From Quadrisphaera sp. DSM 44207 (GTDB lineage Bacteria > Actinomycetota > Actinomycetes > Actinomycetales > Quadrisphaeraceae), in assembly GCF_900101335.1 (NCBI RefSeq), contig NZ_FNKA01000003.1:124001-188000 (forward strand): a stretch of 64,000 nt of DNA. The letters run 5' to 3'. Of the stretch, positions 52,998 through 61,119 are shown piece by piece. The stretch's first letter is position 1; every line of letters begins with the position of its first letter. The notes beneath the pieces are model-generated. The model ran no database searches, had not been told where the DNA came from, and worked only from the letters and a program-made list of their open reading frames with translations. A program made the translations under genes and the position numbers.

Positions 52998-53525
52998 ATG
53001 AATCTTTCGGTCGTGCGAAGAGCATTGGGCGCTGGGGCAGCGGTCGCTGTCACGCTCTCAGCTGCAGCTGTTGTAGCCCCCGCGGCCGAGGCGTACAGCT
53101 TCACGGGTTGTCGATGGGCTTCAGCCAACGTCCTGTACAACAACCAAGCTCCGGGTGTGAGTGCCACAGCCTTCGCGAACGGTGTATCACAGTGGTCGTC
53201 CCGGACTGATGTGAACCTGAGCTCGAACGTCAGCTCGGCGACCTTCTTCCTGATCCGCAACAACAACGGCGCGAACGGTTACGACGGGTACGCCAACTGG
53301 GAGTGCAGCAACGGCACGACCCTCCGCTCGACGGCGTCGATCAACGGTTACTACACCGATGGTTACTCGGCCACTCGCAGGCAAGCGGTGGCTACACATG
53401 AGATCGGCCATGGACTCGGGCTCAACCACTCCTCGAGCAACGCGATCATGTACTCGTCACCTGGGTCGCTCAGCTTCTACACCTTGCAGTCCGATGACGT
53501 GAACGGAATGAATGCTCGTTACTAG
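52998..53525 (+). CDS. Secreted matrixin-like zinc metalloprotease
   Basis: Protein of 175 residues. A signal peptide (ALGAGAAVAVTLSAAAVVAPAAEA) precedes a compact domain with the full metzincin zinc motif HEIGHGLGLNH at residues 134-144 and a Met-turn NAIMYSS (Met151), as in M10-type matrixins. There is no propeptide cysteine switch. It has a strong AGGAGG ribosome site. Base composition and codon use (many GTT, GCT, AAC codons) are far less GC-rich than flanking genes, arguing for acquisition by transfer. Confidence 0.88.
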   Translation: MNLSVVRRALGAGAAVAVTLSAAAVVAPAAEAYSFTGCRWASANVLYNNQAPGVSATAFANGVSQWSSRTDVNLSSNVSSATFFLIRNNNGANGYDGYANWECSNGTTLRSTASINGYYTDGYSATRRQAVATHEIGHGLGLNHSSSNAIMYSSPGSLSFYTLQSDDVNGMNARY

Positions 53526-53560
53526 TCCATTCGTCTGCAACACTTGTTCGGGAGTCCATC

Positions 53561-54244
53561 ATGATGAAAATCGGGGCTGGCATGAACAGTCGTTTCACGC
53601 GTGTGATCGGAGCGCTGAGCTCTGCTGTACTGGCCAGCACGCTGACTGGATGCTCAGCGAGTTCCGGTACGACGTCAGCTACGCCTGTTCCAGAGGAGCA
53701 AGTCTTGCGAGGCATCGACGCTTCGAGGCATACGTACTACTCATCCCTCCCGGCACTGCTCAAGGACACGAGTGTGGTCGTAGTCGGCACCGCGGTCAGC
53801 CAGTCCGTCGAGCCAGGTGGATCTGGACCGGCCGCTGCCGTTCCCCCCTACACGATCACGAGCTTGAAAGTTGATAGTGTGATCGAGCAGTCTCGGACCG
53901 GTCTTCCGCGGTTGCCTGAGTCTGCTGTTGAGGCGGGTACCACGGTAGATGTGAAGCAGCTCGGAGATCCCGGCATGGTCGAGGTTCCCGCTCCACTGCT
54001 CCGAACCGGAAGCACCTACCTGCTCTTCTTGCACCCCACTGAGGACGGAAGGGCGTACAACGTTCCGACCTTCTACGTGACAGGCGCTTCGGCAGGCATC
54101 TACAGCGCGGCAGACGCCCTGAACAGTGCTGAACCAGCCGTTGGGGGCAAGAAGGACGGCACCTTCACTCGCGTCGGCAAGGATGCCGATAAGATCCCCG
54201 GTCGCCTCATGACCTCCGGCACCGAGCTCACGGCGACCGGGTAG
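53561..54244 (+). CDS. Hypothetical lipoprotein
   Basis: Protein of 227 residues (or 220 from ATG 53582). A lipoprotein signal SSAVLASTLTGCSASS with lipobox Cys near residue 31 is followed by a Ser/Thr linker and a soluble domain of unknown fold (VVVGTAVSQSVEP, TITSLKVDSVIEQ, GSTYLLFLHPTEDG). The pattern resembles small beta-barrel lipoproteins of unknown role. It lies 35 bp after the matrixin-like gene with the same unusual composition, so they probably arrived together. Confidence 0.75.
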   Translation: MMKIGAGMNSRFTRVIGALSSAVLASTLTGCSASSGTTSATPVPEEQVLRGIDASRHTYYSSLPALLKDTSVVVVGTAVSQSVEPGGSGPAAAVPPYTITSLKVDSVIEQSRTGLPRLPESAVEAGTTVDVKQLGDPGMVEVPAPLLRTGSTYLLFLHPTEDGRAYNVPTFYVTGASAGIYSAADALNSAEPAVGGKKDGTFTRVGKDADKIPGRLMTSGTELTATG

Positions 54245-54251
54245 CCCTTGG

Positions 54252-54281
54252 CCACCCTCAGCGCAGACAAGCCGAGGGTGG
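54252..54281 (+). terminator. Hairpin after lipoprotein gene
   Basis: CCACCCTC (54252-54259) pairs with GAGGGTGG (54274-54281) across 14 bases, 7 bp after the stop. Confidence 0.55.
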
Positions 54282-54350
54282 AGGTTCCGCACCCGATCAC
54301 CTCGCACGACGTACGTGGCAGGAGCCGTTCACGGTCGCCGAAGCAGACGT

Positions 54351-54395
54351 GCGCGGTTGCGTCGGCATCCGAGTCGGATGCCGACGCAACCGCGC
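54351..54395. repeat. Perfect 45-bp palindrome
   Basis: A 22-base arm (54351-54372), a single central G, and its exact complement (54374-54395), between the lipoprotein and the convergent DMT exporter. Its sequence (core TTGCGTCGGCATCCGA) is unrelated to the other palindromic family. Likely bidirectional terminator. Confidence 0.8.
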
Positions 54396-54419
54396 TGTTC
54401 AAGCACATCATCCCTGGAG

Positions 54420-55349
54420 CTATCGGTGTGGTGCGTCCAGCCGCACGCGCACCGCGGCGCCGGCGCACAGGACGACGACCAGGCCGCCGACGACGGTCGC
54501 CCGCGTCAGCTGCTCACCCAGCAGCAGGCCGGCCCAGACCAGGGACAGCACGGGCTGGACGAGCTGGACCTGGCTCACCTGCGCCATGGGCCCGAGGGCG
54601 AGGCCGCGGTACCAGGCGAAGAAGCCCAGGAACATGCTGACGACCCCCAGGTAGGCGAACGCCGCCCACTGCACGGGCGTGCCCGACGGCGGCCGCTGCG
54701 CTCCGGCTCCGAGCGCCAGGAGGAGCATCAGGGGCGCGCACAGCACCAGGGCCCAGGAGATCGTCTGCCAGGCGCCCAGCTCGCGCGCCAGCAGGCCGCC
54801 CTCGGCGTAGCCGACCGCCGCGGCCACGACGGCGCCGAACAGCAGCAGGTCGCCCGCCCGCAGGGATCCCGGGCCGCCGTCCTGGACCGAGGCGAACCCC
54901 ACGGCCGCGACCGCGCCCGCGCCGGCCGCGATCCAGAACGCGCGCGGCGGGTGCTCGGAACCGCGCAGGACCGCCGTCGTCGCCGTCGCCGCGGGCAGCA
55001 GGGCGATGACGACGGCGCCGTGGCTGGCGGGGACGGTCGTGAGCGCGAACGAGGTCAGCAGCGGAAAGCCGACGACGACCCCGCCGCCCACCACGGCCAG
55101 GCGCGCCCACTGCCGGCCGCGGGGCAGCCGCTGGCGCGTCAGGGCCAGGGCGGCCGCGGCCAGGCCGGCCGCGACCACCGCCCGGCCGGCCCCGATGAAC
55201 AGCGGCGACAGGCCCGCGACGGCCACCCGGGTGAACGGCACGGTGAAGGAGAACGCCGCTACTCCGAGCAGGCCCCACCGCAGCCCCGAGGCCCGGGTTC
55301 GCGGTACCGCTCGGGCCAGCCGGGGAGTAGCGCTACTGTGTTCCGTCAT
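54420..55349 (-). CDS. DMT/EamA-family exporter
   Basis: Membrane protein of 309 residues with about ten helices in two EamA repeats: WGLLGVAAFSFTVPFTRVAVAGLSP at the start of the first and YAEGGLLARELG then PVLSLVWAGLLLGEQLT in the second. Such proteins export amino acids or metabolites. Its ATG overlaps the ATG of a divergent MocR regulator, which probably controls it. Confidence 0.9.
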   Translation of the reverse strand: MTEHSSATPRLARAVPRTRASGLRWGLLGVAAFSFTVPFTRVAVAGLSPLFIGAGRAVVAAGLAAAALALTRQRLPRGRQWARLAVVGGGVVVGFPLLTSFALTTVPASHGAVVIALLPAATATTAVLRGSEHPPRAFWIAAGAGAVAAVGFASVQDGGPGSLRAGDLLLFGAVVAAAVGYAEGGLLARELGAWQTISWALVLCAPLMLLLALGAGAQRPPSGTPVQWAAFAYLGVVSMFLGFFAWYRGLALGPMAQVSQVQLVQPVLSLVWAGLLLGEQLTRATVVGGLVVVLCAGAAVRVRLDAPHR

Positions 55350-55362
55350 GTCCGACGGTAGC
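55326..55362. promoter_or_regulatory. Divergent leaderless promoters with overlapping start codons
   Basis: The tetranucleotide CATG (55347-55350) contains both start codons. GCTACTGT (55332-55339) and ACGGTAGC (55355-55362) form an inverted repeat around it; each contains a -10-like hexamer (TACTGT for the plus gene, TACCGT for the minus gene) at the right distance for transcription to start at the ATG. A perfect palindrome AGTAGCGCTACT (55326-55337) overlaps one arm and could be the MocR operator. Neither gene has a ribosome-binding site. Confidence 0.55.
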
Positions 55363-56760
55363 AGCGCCCGGCTCGCCGGCGTGCTGCGGACGTGGATCGC
55401 CACCGCCCCGCCCGGAGCGCGCCTGCCCTCCACCCGGGCCCTGGTCGCCCAGCACCGCGCCAGCCCGGGAACGGTGCAGCAGGCCCTGCGCGCCCTGAGC
55501 ACCCAGGGCCTGGTCGAGAGCCGTCCGGGCGTCGGGACCTTCGTGCGCGCCGTCCGCACCGCGCGGCCCCCGGACTACGGGTGGCAGACCGCGGCCCTCG
55601 GCTCTCCCCGTGCGCGCGTCCGGACGGTCCCTCCCGCCCTGCGCAGCGCCGCGAACGACGTCGTCGCGCTGCACGCCGGCTACCCCGACCGGGAGCTGCT
55701 GCCCGAGCGCCTGGTGCGCTCGGCCCTCGCGCGGGCGGCCCGCGGGGAGCCCGCCCTCTCGCGCGCTCCTGCCGCGGGGCTGCCCGAGCTGCAGTCCTGG
55801 TTCGCGCACGAGCTCGGCGCCTCGGCCCCCGTCGGCACCACCCCGCCGGCGCCCGGCGACACCGTCGTGCTGCCGGGCAGCCAGAGCGGGCTGAGCTCCG
55901 TCTTCCGCGCCCTCGTGCCCGGCGGTGGGCCCCTGCTCCTGGAGTCCCCGACGTACTGGGGCGCCATCTCGGCCGCGGCCCAGGCCGGCGTCCGCGTGGT
56001 GCCCGTGCCCACCGGCCCCGACGGCCCGGACCCGGAGGAGCTGGCGCGGGCCTTCGAGGAGACCGGCGCCCGCGTCCTCTACGCGCAGCCGAACTACGCG
56101 AACCCCACCGGGGCGCAGTGGTCGTCCCGGGTCGCGCAGCAGGTGCTGGACGTCGTCCGCTCCCGCGGCGCGTTCCTCGTCGAGGACGACTGGGCGCACG
56201 ACTTCGGCATCACCACCACGGCCGCGCCCCTGGCCGCCCGGGACGACGGCGGGCACGTGGTCTACCTGCGCTCCCTCACCAAGAGCGTCTCCCCGGCCCT
56301 GCGCGTCGCCGCCGTCATCGCCCGCGGACCGGCGCGCGAGCGCGTCCTGGCCGACCGCGGGGCGGAGTCGATGTACGTCAGCGGCCTGCTCCAGGCCGCG
56401 GCGCTCGACGTCGTCACCCAGCCCGCCTGGCGCACGCACCTGCGCGGCGTGCGCGAGCAGCTGCGCGCGCGCCGCGACCTGCTCCTCGCCAGCCTGCGCG
56501 AGCACGCCCCCGACGCGCACGTCGAGCACGTGCCGGCGGGCGGGCTGAACCTGTGGGCGCGCCTGCCCGACGGCACCGACGTCGAGCAGCTGGTCCACGA
56601 GTGCGAGCGCTCCGGGGTGCTCCTCGCGCCCGGGACCGAGTGGTTCCCCGCCGAGCCCGCGGCGCCCTTCGTGCGGCTCAACTACGCCGGGCCGGACCCG
56701 GGGGCCTTCCCGGCGGGCGCGCGCGTGCTGGGAGAGGCGCTCGAGCGCGTCCGCCGCTAG
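55348..56760 (+). CDS. MocR-type (GntR-aminotransferase) regulator
   Basis: Regulator of 470 residues. The N-terminal GntR winged helix (GARLPSTRALVAQHRASPGTVQQALRALS, shown by LPSTRALVAQH) is fused to a fold-type I aminotransferase domain with YAQPNYANPTG, VEDDWAHDFG and the PLP-lysine in YLRSLTKSVSPALRV. MocR proteins sense PLP-linked metabolites. Head-to-head with a DMT exporter, a very common pairing in which the regulator controls the exporter. Confidence 0.93.
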   Translation: MSDGSSARLAGVLRTWIATAPPGARLPSTRALVAQHRASPGTVQQALRALSTQGLVESRPGVGTFVRAVRTARPPDYGWQTAALGSPRARVRTVPPALRSAANDVVALHAGYPDRELLPERLVRSALARAARGEPALSRAPAAGLPELQSWFAHELGASAPVGTTPPAPGDTVVLPGSQSGLSSVFRALVPGGGPLLLESPTYWGAISAAAQAGVRVVPVPTGPDGPDPEELARAFEETGARVLYAQPNYANPTGAQWSSRVAQQVLDVVRSRGAFLVEDDWAHDFGITTTAAPLAARDDGGHVVYLRSLTKSVSPALRVAAVIARGPARERVLADRGAESMYVSGLLQAAALDVVTQPAWRTHLRGVREQLRARRDLLLASLREHAPDAHVEHVPAGGLNLWARLPDGTDVEQLVHECERSGVLLAPGTEWFPAEPAAPFVRLNYAGPDPGAFPAGARVLGEALERVRR

Positions 56761-57191
56761 CGACGGCTCCGAGCAGCGCGGCTGCGGCGCACGAGGACCG
56801 CCACCTGCGGCACTGCGCTGATCGGCGGAGATGGGCATCTAGGGAGCTCGCCGCTCACGAGCTGGAGGCGAAGGCGTGATGCAGCAGCCCGCGGGCCGTG
56901 ACCGCGCTGCACACCGCGTCATGAGGCACGAGACGCCCTGGGGGACCAGCGGTGCCACTAGAGGCCGGGTGCCAGGAGGGCGAGGACCAGTGCCTCCACC
57001 GGATCGGGCGAGACTCGGTGCTCGGCGATGATGGCATCGATCACCACTCCGGGGGACCGGGGATGCGTCAGGATCGGCGATGGCGGCGTGGTCGGCCGCT
57101 TGGTCCCATCGGGCCAGCGCCGTGCCCGCCGGGCTGACCCGCGCGGTCTCGTGCAGGTCCGGGCGGTCGGCGACCCGGTGGCGAGGCTCCC
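56761..57191. other. 431-bp region without intact gene
   Basis: Stops occur in all frames. A minus-strand stretch near 56960-57050 (reading VVIDAIIAEHRVSPDPVEAL) looks like a leftover of a coding sequence I cannot name. It leads directly into the metN remnant. Confidence 0.4.
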
Positions 57192-57640
57192 GTCACCGCA
57201 GTGGACGACGTCTCGCTCACCGTCGCGCGCGGCGAGGTGCTCGCCGTCATCGGCTGCTCGGGGGCCGGGAGTCCGCGCTCGTGCGGCTCGTCAACGCCCT
57301 CGAGGCTCCGACGTCCGGCAGCATGCGGGTGGCGGGGGAGGACCTGACGCGCCTCGACGAGAAGGGGCTGCGGCGGGCCCGCGCCGGGATCGGGATGTCG
57401 GCGTCGTCGTCGGTGAGGGTCTGGAACCGCTGGTGCTGGGCTGCACCTCATCGTCGTCGGGATCATCGACATGTCGGCGCAGGCGGGCCTGGTCGGCGGC
57501 GGCGGCCTGGCCGACCAGCCATCCAGTACGGCTCGCAGCGCTACGTCGGGGGCGTGGTCCACGCCAGCCTCGCGGCGATCGTCGTCGTGGGGCAGCTCGT
57601 GGGCAACCGCCTGGCACGCGCTGCTGACCCGACCTCATCG
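57192..57640 (+). pseudogene. Decayed metN-metI methionine importer fusion remnant
   Basis: From 57201 the plus strand reads VDDVSLTVARGEVLAVIGCSGAG, the MetN ATPase start, but one base is missing at about 57270 in the Walker A codons (GKS). In the shifted frame it continues ALVRLVNALEAPTSGSMRV, LTRLDEKGLRRARAGIGM and stops resembling MetN near 57390. From 57447 it reads LIVVGIIDMSAQAGLVGGGG, the end of the MetI permease, with a second one-base deletion at about 57519, then IQYGSQRY and QLVGNRLARAAD. Most of metN and metI is deleted. The remnant cannot make a transporter. Confidence 0.8.
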
Positions 57641-57715
57641 GCCGCTCCCGTGTGCCCGCCCGGCCCTAGGAGCTGCGGGGTCGCCGGGTACCGCGCTCGG
57701 TGTCGACGCTCGGTG

Positions 57716-58702
57716 TCAACCCCGCAGCGTCTGGCCCGGGAGCACGCCGTAGGCGGCGCGGTAGGCGGTGGCGAAGCGGCCGGGGTTGGCGAAGCCCCAC
57801 CGCGCGGCGATCGCGGCGACGGTGTCCCCGCGGGTCGGGTCCGCGCGCTGCAGGTCTTCTCGCGCGAGCTCGAGCCGTACGCGACGCAGGTACCCCAGGG
57901 GTGTCGTGCCGAGGTGCTGGCGGAAGCCGTACTGCAGGGCGCGGACGCTGGTGCCCGCAGCCGCCGCGATCTCGCTCAGCTGCAGCGGCAGGTGGGCGTG
58001 GGCGTCGATGTGCGCGACCGCGCGGCGCAGCGTCGCCGGCGCGGTGGTGCCCGGGCCCGGCAGGTGCTGGCGCGTCATCGTCGAGTTGGGGAAGGTGTGC
58101 AGTGCAGCGGTGGCGACGGTGCGGGCCATCTCCTCGGCGAGCAGGGGCGAGTTCAGCGGTGACTGAGCGTCCATCAGGGCGCCGCTGACGAGACCGACCA
58201 GGGAGCGCCAGTAGCGGTGCATCGACGCCGAGACCGGCGTGGTGCCGTGGAAGCGCACCGCGGCGGCGGGCACCCCCGCCGCCTCCTCGGCGACCCGGGC
58301 GATCCGCTCGGCCGGGACCCGCAGGGTGGTCACGTCGAAGTGCTGCGTGGCGTACTCGACCGGCGTGTGCAGGGGGTAGAACGCGACGTCACCGCGGGAC
58401 GCGAGCGTGTCGCCGGTCCGGCTGCCGACCTGGATGCTGCCGGCGTGGACGAGGAAGAACACGTAGTCGTCGAACCCGTCGGGGACGGTGCCGTCGAAGT
58501 CGATGGAGGTGCGCACCCGGTCCGCAGCGATGACCGGGGTGTCGTTCGTCAGCGCCGAGAACCGCGCGCCGTTCCTGATCGGCGCGAACCGTGCCCTGCC
58601 GTCGACGTACATCTGCCGGATGAAGTCGGTGATCTCGACGTCGTCGGCGGAGGAGAACGACGACCGCTGAACCAGGGCGGGCTGTGTCTGCGGTGTGGGC
58701 AC
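57716..58702 (-). CDS. AraC-family transcriptional regulator
   Basis: Regulator of 328 residues. The N-terminal AraC_binding_2-like sensor (DGRARFAPIRNGARF, DDYVFFLVHAGS, GDVAFYPLHTPVEY) precedes a C-terminal double HTH (LQLSEIAAAAGTSVRALQYGFRQHLGTTPLGYLRRVRL, shown by AAGTSVRALQYGFRQHLG, and AAIAARWGFANPGRFATAYR). GTG 58702 follows AGGAGG at 5 bases. The effector and targets are unknown; the neighbours are remnants, so it may be an orphan of the accessory region. Confidence 0.9.
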   Translation of the reverse strand: MPTPQTQPALVQRSSFSSADDVEITDFIRQMYVDGRARFAPIRNGARFSALTNDTPVIAADRVRTSIDFDGTVPDGFDDYVFFLVHAGSIQVGSRTGDTLASRGDVAFYPLHTPVEYATQHFDVTTLRVPAERIARVAEEAAGVPAAAVRFHGTTPVSASMHRYWRSLVGLVSGALMDAQSPLNSPLLAEEMARTVATAALHTFPNSTMTRQHLPGPGTTAPATLRRAVAHIDAHAHLPLQLSEIAAAAGTSVRALQYGFRQHLGTTPLGYLRRVRLELAREDLQRADPTRGDTVAAIAARWGFANPGRFATAYRAAYGVLPGQTLRG

Positions 58703-58953
58703 TTCGCCTCCTGAGATGCGGACGAGCGGGGGGGCCTGCCCACGCGGAAGACTATTCGCGCAGCCGGAGGCCGCCAGACGAAGCCTCGTGCGGCGACGGG
58801 TGTCCATCGGGACGTCGGTGCGGGAGGGTCGGGCCACGTCCAGGTCGAGCCCGGACTCCACCGAGGACGAGAGCCCGGGCGGGTTGAGCAGCCAGCCCTC
58901 CCGGGCACCCAGCCCCCCGGGCGCCCGGGCCCCGGAGGTCGACGCGGTGGCGG

Positions 58954-58995
58954 TGCCCCCGGCCAGGTTCGAACTGGCGACACACGGTTCAGGAA
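58954..58995 (-). other. 3' fragment of tRNA-Arg(CCU), probable attachment-site scar
   Basis: The reverse complement reads from anticodon loop TTCCTGA through ACCGTGTGTCGCCAG, the T-loop TTCGAAC with perfect stem GCCAG/CTGGC, and acceptor strand CGGGGGC plus discriminator A. The 5' half (D-arm, 5' acceptor, 5' anticodon stem) is absent. Such 3' tRNA halves are left where integrases recombine into tRNA genes, and tRNA-Arg(CCU) is a known target in actinomycetes. By that geometry the mobile DNA would lie at higher coordinates. Confidence 0.65.
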
Positions 58996-59336
58996 GGCGG
59001 TACGGGCTAGCGGCGCTAGGCGGCGAACCGCCTCTGACCTGCGACGATGCCTGCATCGAGGATCTTCTTGTGACCCCTGGCGACTACAGCGCTGCGGACT
59101 GATTGCGGACAACAGCAGGAAGGTTCTCGCCGCTGCAGGGTGCGATGCCCAGGGCAGGGCTTGTGGTCGGTATCTGGCTGCTTGGGAGCGTCTACCGGGA
59201 CTGCTGCAGTTGGGTTGACGGGCAGCCCCGCCGGCGCAGGTCGGGATCCTCTTCGCTGGCCAGCGGGCCGTCGCAGCGGTTGTTGGCCGTCGGCCTGTCG
59301 AAGACTGTGGGGCGCGGGTGTCGGCGCGTCGTTGCG
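58996..59336. other. 341-bp region without clear gene
   Basis: Contains an imperfect GCTAGCGGCGCTAGGCGGC repeat next to the tRNA scar. No ORF with recognisable protein features or a ribosome site. Confidence 0.4.
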
Positions 59337-59816
59337 TCAGTGGTGGAGGGTGCGGCGTTGCTCGTACAGCAAGCGGGCCTCGTCGATCAGGACCAGGACG
59401 GTGGCGGCGATCAGGGCGAGCTGGTCGGCGGAGGCGGTGATCTTGAGTTGGCGGCCGTCGCCGTTGCCGGCGGTGACGTCCTGGGGGTCGAGCAGCGTGA
59501 CGGTGGCCCATTTGACCGCTTCGGTGCCAGTCGAGCCGAGCGAAGGCGACGTGGTGGCGGCATTCGAGGGATGTGTTGACCTTGTGCGTACCACCTGTCG
59601 GGCGTTGCACGTGGTCCTCAACACCACTTTGACGCTGCCCAGCCCGGAAGCTGAGCCGTTCGGCACAGCGATGGCCTTGCAGAAGTACGAGCAAGGGCAC
59701 CTGGTGCCGTCGTGGCCTACGGGGTCGTACTTCACCTCCGGCACTTCATTCGAGTGCGAGTCGCAGCTGAGCCGAGATGACTCATCCCTGCTGGCGCGGG
59801 AAGAACTGCCTGCCAC
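59337..59816 (-). CDS. Hypothetical protein, uncertain
   Basis: Open frame of 159 residues. The last about 60 residues (VKWATVTLLDPQDVTAGNGD, LKITASADQLALIAATVLVLIDEARLLYEQRR) have protein-like composition with a predicted terminal helix; the N-terminal part looks less real, so the true start may be internal. No family recognised and no mobile-element gene adjacent. Confidence 0.35.
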   Translation of the reverse strand: MAGSSSRASRDESSRLSCDSHSNEVPEVKYDPVGHDGTRCPCSYFCKAIAVPNGSASGLGSVKVVLRTTCNARQVVRTRSTHPSNAATTSPSLGSTGTEAVKWATVTLLDPQDVTAGNGDGRQLKITASADQLALIAATVLVLIDEARLLYEQRRTLHH

Positions 59817-61119
59817 GGTCTGGCGAACCGGATGCGGGCCACGGACTCGGGCGGTTGTGGTCTTGGGCCCGGGCCCACGGCGGCGAACTGGGCCGGGCCA
59901 CCGGCGCGGTCGCCGGCGCTAGGCCGTCGGGCAACGGTCGGCGTTGAGGGTCCGGATCAGGCATGGGGCGACACTTCCTTCCCGGAGGCGACGCTGACCG
60001 GGCGGCCTTGCCCAGACCCTTGCCCGACCGTGCGACACCACGGGGCTCGACCCGAGTCCAGCACCCGACAGCGGTGCGAGGCGGTGAGGTGCCGCACAGG
60101 AAGACGGGACCAACGCCAGCTGCGGCCCGGTCGAGACCGCGCCGGCCGCGGCACTCCCACGACCGCGCGAGCCGCACGCGACGGGCACACCCACGAGGTC
60201 CGCCCGGAAGGGACGCGGCATCGACCCGGCCGTCACAGGCCCGTTGGCCGCTGACGGCCTCACCGGTGGCGCATGGAGCCTCCCGGCTTCACCGCCCTGC
60301 CAGGGCGACGGCGCGTGCCGGCGTCCAGACCGTGTGGCGCCCGCGGCGCCGCAGGTCGCCGTCCTGACCGCCCGCCAGCGGCCAGGACGGCGGCGTCTGC
60401 GAAGCAGACGCACACCTCGCTCCGCCCTCCTGCCGAGAGCGGGCAAGAGCCACGCCCGGTGCATGCTGCGAGTCCTCCACGCCTTGAGGAGGGTGGCCGG
60501 CCTCCGGTCCTCGGCAGTGGCAGTGGCGGTGCGCTCGCGACGCGCTGCCCCGGGAGGGCGCCCGCTGTCGTCACGGGTTCACCGTGTTCGCAGTCGCCGG
60601 GCGGGCAGCACCGCGTCAGAGGAGCGGCTGAACCTGTACCGGGTGGTGACGGGCAGAGCCGACTCGAGGATCTTGGCAGCTCAGTGGCGAGGTGCAGTGT
60701 CGGCTGGCCCGCCCGGTACAGCGCCATGCCCGGTCCGTCACCACGGCGTTCCCAGTCCTCCCCCGCCCGTCGCACCGGAAGGACGCCCCGTCCCCAGCCT
60801 TCGGCACGAGGCGCCATCAACGGGGTCACGTGCTGCGTCACCTGGCCGTGGTGCTGCTGTGGCATTCATGTCCATTCATGGAAGAAGCGGGCGACAGCTG
60901 CACGGCTGGTCCCCATGACAGCGGAGGCCATGGCAGGCGTCCATGCGCCATGACCACCCCTACCCGAGCGAGTCAACCGGAGTCTGGGCAGTCCCGAGGC
61001 CCGTAGCCATGGCGCAGGGGACGCGGTGATCCGCGCCGCACCAACCGCTGTCGGCAATGGCTCCACAGCGGATCCTCCTCTGCGAAGGGCCTTGGGCGTC
61101 GAGTCGGCGGCGTCGGTGT
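59817..61119. other. 1.3-kb ORF-poor region
   Basis: Many overlapping open frames on both strands, none with recognisable motifs, good ribosome sites or consistent codon bias. On the minus strand near 60866-60960 a short stretch reads MASAVMGTSRAAVARFF, HTH-like but isolated. Best described as decayed accessory DNA. Confidence 0.5.

Noticed and set aside
58940-59000. Intact tRNA gene
   Set aside because: Only the 3' half folds; no D-arm or 5' acceptor strand could be found upstream on the minus strand.
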